NCBI GenBank assembly: GCA_003558145.1
Contig: PWMP01000023.1
Span: 1-7,407, forward strand
Source of the DNA: Elusimicrobiota bacterium
GTDB lineage: Bacteria; CG03; SLGR01; PWQF01
DNA length: 7,407 nucleotides
Direction: 5' to 3'
The position numbers and the translations under genes are program-made. The notes under the pieces were generated by a model that saw only the letters and a program-made list of their open reading frames with translations, had not been told where the DNA came from and made no database searches. Every line of letters starts with the position of its first letter. The stretch's first letter is position 1. Below are positions 4,753 to 7,407 of the stretch, piece after piece.

Positions 4753-6222
4753 ATGAGAGCATTAATTAGCGTGTATGACAAAACTGGTATTGAGGAGTTT
4801 GCCGGCAGCCTTTCAGAAATGGGCTGGGAGCTTTTTTCAACCGGCGGTACCGAAAAAAATCTTAAACAAGCCGGTCTGAAAGTTACAAATATATCCGAGC
4901 TTACCGGTTATCCCGATATGCTTGGAGGCAGGGTAAAGACGCTTCATCCCGCGGTGTTTGCTTCAATTCTTGCCAGGAAGGACCAGAAGCAGGAACTTGA
5001 AGAATTTAAGTTGAAACCACTCGGCCTTGTATGTGTCAATCTCTACCCGTTTGAAACGGCGCTTGGTGAAGGTAAATCCGGAAGCGAACTGCTGGAATAC
5101 ATAGATATCGGCGGGGTGTGTTTATTAAGGGCTGCCGCCAAAAACTATTCACAGGTTGTTGTCGTTTCTTCTCCTGGAGACTACAAAACCGTAACAGACA
5201 GGCTTAAAAAAGGTTCCGTTGACAAAGAAACAAGAAAAAAACTTGCCTCAAAAGCTTTTGCGGCAACCTGCGCCTACGACGCGGCCATATCCGGATATTT
5301 CAGCGGTGGAAATATATTTCTTTCCCTTCCTTTGGAGAAAAAAATGCGCTACGGGGAAAACCCGCACCAGGATGCGGAGCTTTACGGCAGCAGTCCCTAC
5401 AAAATGATTCAGGGAGAAAAGGAACTTAGCTTTAATAATTACCAGGATTTGGACGCCGCCGCAAAAATCGTTAAGGAATTTGAAGAACCGGCAGTAGCCG
5501 TTATCAAACACACTGTGCCCTGCGGGGCTGCCATAGGAAACGATATAAAAGACGCATACAGCAAAGCATACGGTTCCGATCCTATGAGCGCATTCGGCGG
5601 GATAGCGGCCTTCAACAGAGAAGTTGACGGAGATACGGCAAAACTTATGCTTGACAACTACTATGAAGTCGCTGTGGCTCCTTCTTTTACTGCCGAAGCC
5701 CTTAAAACTCTTGCGGAAAAGCCCAACCTCAGGGTGGTTCTCAGCTCTGAAACCGAAGGCGGCCGGGACTGGCGCAGGATTTCCGGCGGTTTCCTTCTGC
5801 AGGACAATGATAATTTTAATGGGGAAGAATGGAATACAGTTACATCGGGACAGCCATCGCAGCAGCAGATGTCGGACCTGAAATTTGCCTGGAAAATAGC
5901 AAGGTTTATGAAGTCAAACGCAGTAGTCATCGCCTCCGGCGGCAGGACTGTGGGCCTGGGCGGCGGCGAAACGGCAAGGGTAACGGCTGTTGATATAGCG
6001 GTTGAAAAAATGAAGCATTTTTTCCCGGAACTTAAAGAAGGAGCCGTTATGGCTTCTGACGCCTTTTTCCCGTTCCCCGACGCAGTAGAAACTGCATCCT
6101 CAGCGGGTATAAAAAGCATAGTCCAGCCCGGGGGCTCCAAAAACGATGACAAAGTAATAGAAGCTGCCCAAAAGCTGAACGTTAGTATGGTTTTTACCGG
6201 CAGAAGGCATTTTCTCCATTAA
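4753..6222 (+). CDS. purH: PurH, bifunctional AICAR transformylase / IMP cyclohydrolase
   Basis: PurH performs the last two steps of de novo purine synthesis: formylation of AICAR with 10-formyl-tetrahydrofolate, then closure to IMP. The N-terminal cyclohydrolase (MGS-like fold, ~1-190) shows ALISVYDKTGIEEFA (3-17), STGGT (29-33), GGRVKTLHP (58-66), NLYPF (96-100) and IDIGGVCLLRAAAKN (117-131). Lys62, Tyr98, Asp118 and Lys130 line up with the catalytic set of human ATIC. The transformylase domain (~198-489) has RYGENPHQ (199-206), LSFNNYQDLDAA (225-236), the catalytic Lys-His in IKHTVPCGAA (251-260), SAFGGIAAFNREVD (279-292), SNAVV (388-392), ASDAFFPFPDAVE (434-446), QPGGS (458-462) and the terminal GRRHFLH. 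At 489 residues it is shorter than E. coli PurH (529) but has both domains. GGGETARVTAVDIA (403-416) departs from the usual GAGQxSRVxxxRIA, and TVPCG replaces TNPCG. Confidence 0.96.
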   Translation: MRALISVYDKTGIEEFAGSLSEMGWELFSTGGTEKNLKQAGLKVTNISELTGYPDMLGGRVKTLHPAVFASILARKDQKQELEEFKLKPLGLVCVNLYPFETALGEGKSGSELLEYIDIGGVCLLRAAAKNYSQVVVVSSPGDYKTVTDRLKKGSVDKETRKKLASKAFAATCAYDAAISGYFSGGNIFLSLPLEKKMRYGENPHQDAELYGSSPYKMIQGEKELSFNNYQDLDAAAKIVKEFEEPAVAVIKHTVPCGAAIGNDIKDAYSKAYGSDPMSAFGGIAAFNREVDGDTAKLMLDNYYEVAVAPSFTAEALKTLAEKPNLRVVLSSETEGGRDWRRISGGFLLQDNDNFNGEEWNTVTSGQPSQQQMSDLKFAWKIARFMKSNAVVIASGGRTVGLGGGETARVTAVDIAVEKMKHFFPELKEGAVMASDAFFPFPDAVETASSAGIKSIVQPGGSKNDDKVIEAAQKLNVSMVFTGRRHFLH

Positions 6223-6246
6223 AAATAATAATTACTTACAGCCGCT

Positions 6247-7407
6247 ATGAAAGTTCTGCTGAAAACAGCCTTTTTTGTTCTGATAGCGCGTCTTCTCATA
6301 GCGGCATTTATGCCTCTTTCTGCGGATGAAGCTTATTACTACCTTTACACGCTGAATCCTTCTCTGAGCTATTTTGACCATCCTCCTATGGTGTCCCTTG
6401 CCGGGTTGTTATTCAGCTTTCCGTTCGCTTCAGCCGGCCGTTTTTTTCTGCGTTTGGGACCGGTGCTGCTTTTTACGGCAGCTCTGCTGCCTTTTTACCT
6501 TTTGGCAAAAAGCTTTTTAAAGAAGGAAGATGCCGCTGCCGCGTCTATGGTATTCCTGCTTGTTCCGATCTTTTTTGTTTCCGGAGCTCTTCTTCTCCCG
6601 GACGCTCCGCTTCTTCTTTTTTTTAGCTGGGGTCTTTACCGTTTTAAAAAAGCCGCAGATGAGCCCTCGGACAAAAACTGCTTGTTCTTTGGGATTGCCG
6701 CCGGCCTTGCTCTTTTATCAAAGTATACGGCTCTTTTTCTCTTTGCCGGCGCTTTTGTTTACCTGCTGACTGACAAAAACAAAAGAAAACTTCTTTCGGG
6801 AAGGGGTCCCTGGATTGCTCTGGCTGCTGCTGCCGTTATTTTTATTCCCGTGGTCATATGGAACATAAACAACTCTTTTGCCAGTTTTTCTTTTCAGGCC
6901 GCCCGACCGGAATTCAGGGGTATCAGGGCGGACTACCTGGGACAGTTTACAGCAGGCCAGCTTGGCTATCTTCTCCCTTTTTTCTTTTTTCCCGCGCTTT
7001 ACTTTGCCTTTAAAAGCGTATCGCGTATAAAAAAAGACGGGTTTGAAAAATTTATTTTCTGTTTCGGATTCATTCCGCTTGTTTTTTTTCTTGTTTACTC
7101 ATTATTTTTCAGGACGTTGAGCCACTGGCCTGTTATCGCTTATATTACTCTTTGCCTTCCTGTCGGAAAATTTTATGCGGGGCTCTACAGGAAAAAACGC
7201 AGACTGTTTAATTTTTACTCTATAGCTCACATTGCTCTTATTGGAATCCTCGCCCCTGTCGCTGTTTTACAAATGCATTTCGGGGTGCTATACAACAGGC
7301 CGACCCCGTTAAGCGCCGCCGCCCGGCCGGAGAGAATAAGGCCCGATGATATATCTACCGCGTGGATGGGCTGGGAGGATGCAGTTGAAGCTGTTGAAGA
7401 AATTGCC
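6247..7407 (+). CDS. ArnT/PMT-type polytopic membrane glycosyltransferase, GT83-like (3' end outside window)
   Basis: The reading frame runs open for 387 codons to the window edge. It encodes an integral inner-membrane protein with hydrophobic segments near residues 5-22, 70-88, 98-117, 120-131, 146-174, 189-205, 239-257, 268-288, 295-307 and 323-342. After the first segment comes the family signature, ADEAYYYLY (26-34) and LSYFDHPPM (40-48), whose acidic residues are expected to bind metal and donor. LLPDAP (116-121), LLSKYTALFLF (156-166), VVIWNINNSF (202-211) and GWED near the cut end also match the family. Such enzymes move a sugar from a polyprenyl-phosphate carrier to lipid A, glycan or protein. 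The substrate cannot be told from sequence. ATG at 6247 is the only reasonable start, as an in-frame TAA lies at 6229-6231. No ribosome site is evident. The 24-base gap after purH suggests cotranscription. Confidence 0.88.
   Translation, partial: MKVLLKTAFFVLIARLLIAAFMPLSADEAYYYLYTLNPSLSYFDHPPMVSLAGLLFSFPFASAGRFFLRLGPVLLFTAALLPFYLLAKSFLKKEDAAAASMVFLLVPIFFVSGALLLPDAPLLLFFSWGLYRFKKAADEPSDKNCLFFGIAAGLALLSKYTALFLFAGAFVYLLTDKNKRKLLSGRGPWIALAAAAVIFIPVVIWNINNSFASFSFQAARPEFRGIRADYLGQFTAGQLGYLLPFFFFPALYFAFKSVSRIKKDGFEKFIFCFGFIPLVFFLVYSLFFRTLSHWPVIAYITLCLPVGKFYAGLYRKKRRLFNFYSIAHIALIGILAPVAVLQMHFGVLYNRPTPLSAAARPERIRPDDISTAWMGWEDAVEAVEEIA

Noticed and set aside
5219..5407. Possible frameshift or small gene inside purH
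   Set aside because: The purH frame is unbroken and keeps all conserved motifs across this stretch. The alternative frame has no recognisable features.
6530..6769. A 79-residue + strand frame rich in Phe and Leu
   Set aside because: It is a shifted frame within the glycosyltransferase gene, whose own frame carries clear family motifs throughout this region.

Overview
This window is an ordinary bacterial chromosomal segment of housekeeping genes. All genes are on the + strand and tightly packed. It holds the 3' end of uvrB, then nadC, a birA-coaX gene fusion, groES, groEL, purH, and the first 387 codons of a polytopic membrane glycosyltransferase of the ArnT/PMT type (GT83-like). There are no RNA genes, insertion sequences, CRISPR arrays or phage genes, and no stretch over 170 bases lacks a gene.

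Organism: the genes are bacterial throughout. The mix of strong AGGAGG ribosome sites, moderate GC, a GroEL with several off-consensus positions, and a polyprenyl-phosphate sugar transferase of the kind common in diderms suggests a Gram-negative-type lineage away from the well-studied model groups. An Elusimicrobiota/Omnitrophota-like phylum is possible, but this is a weak inference and no single gene fixes the taxonomy.

Layout: positions 1-2539 look like one transcript. The uvrB end overlaps nadC by 29 bases, and nadC overlaps birA-coaX by 8 bases. This cluster joins a DNA-repair subunit to cofactor genes: NadC makes nicotinate mononucleotide for NAD, the BirA half attaches biotin to carboxylases, and the CoaX half starts CoA synthesis from pantothenate. 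The last codons of birA-coaX contain a promoter (TTGACA, 16-base gap, TGTTATAAA) that starts the groES-groEL chaperonin operon. The groESL unit ends at a near-perfect intrinsic terminator (4613-4649). A second promoter with the same extended -10 sequence follows at once and drives purH, which encodes the last two steps of IMP synthesis. The membrane glycosyltransferase lies 25 bases downstream of purH with no promoter of its own visible.

No undescribed system was found. The points most worth a second look are the BirA-CoaX fusion with an off-consensus biotin-ligase loop, the pair of matching extended -10 promoters and the lack of a CIRCE element before groES, the unusual residues in GroEL's first ATP-binding loop, and the off-consensus 3' region of the PurH transformylase domain.
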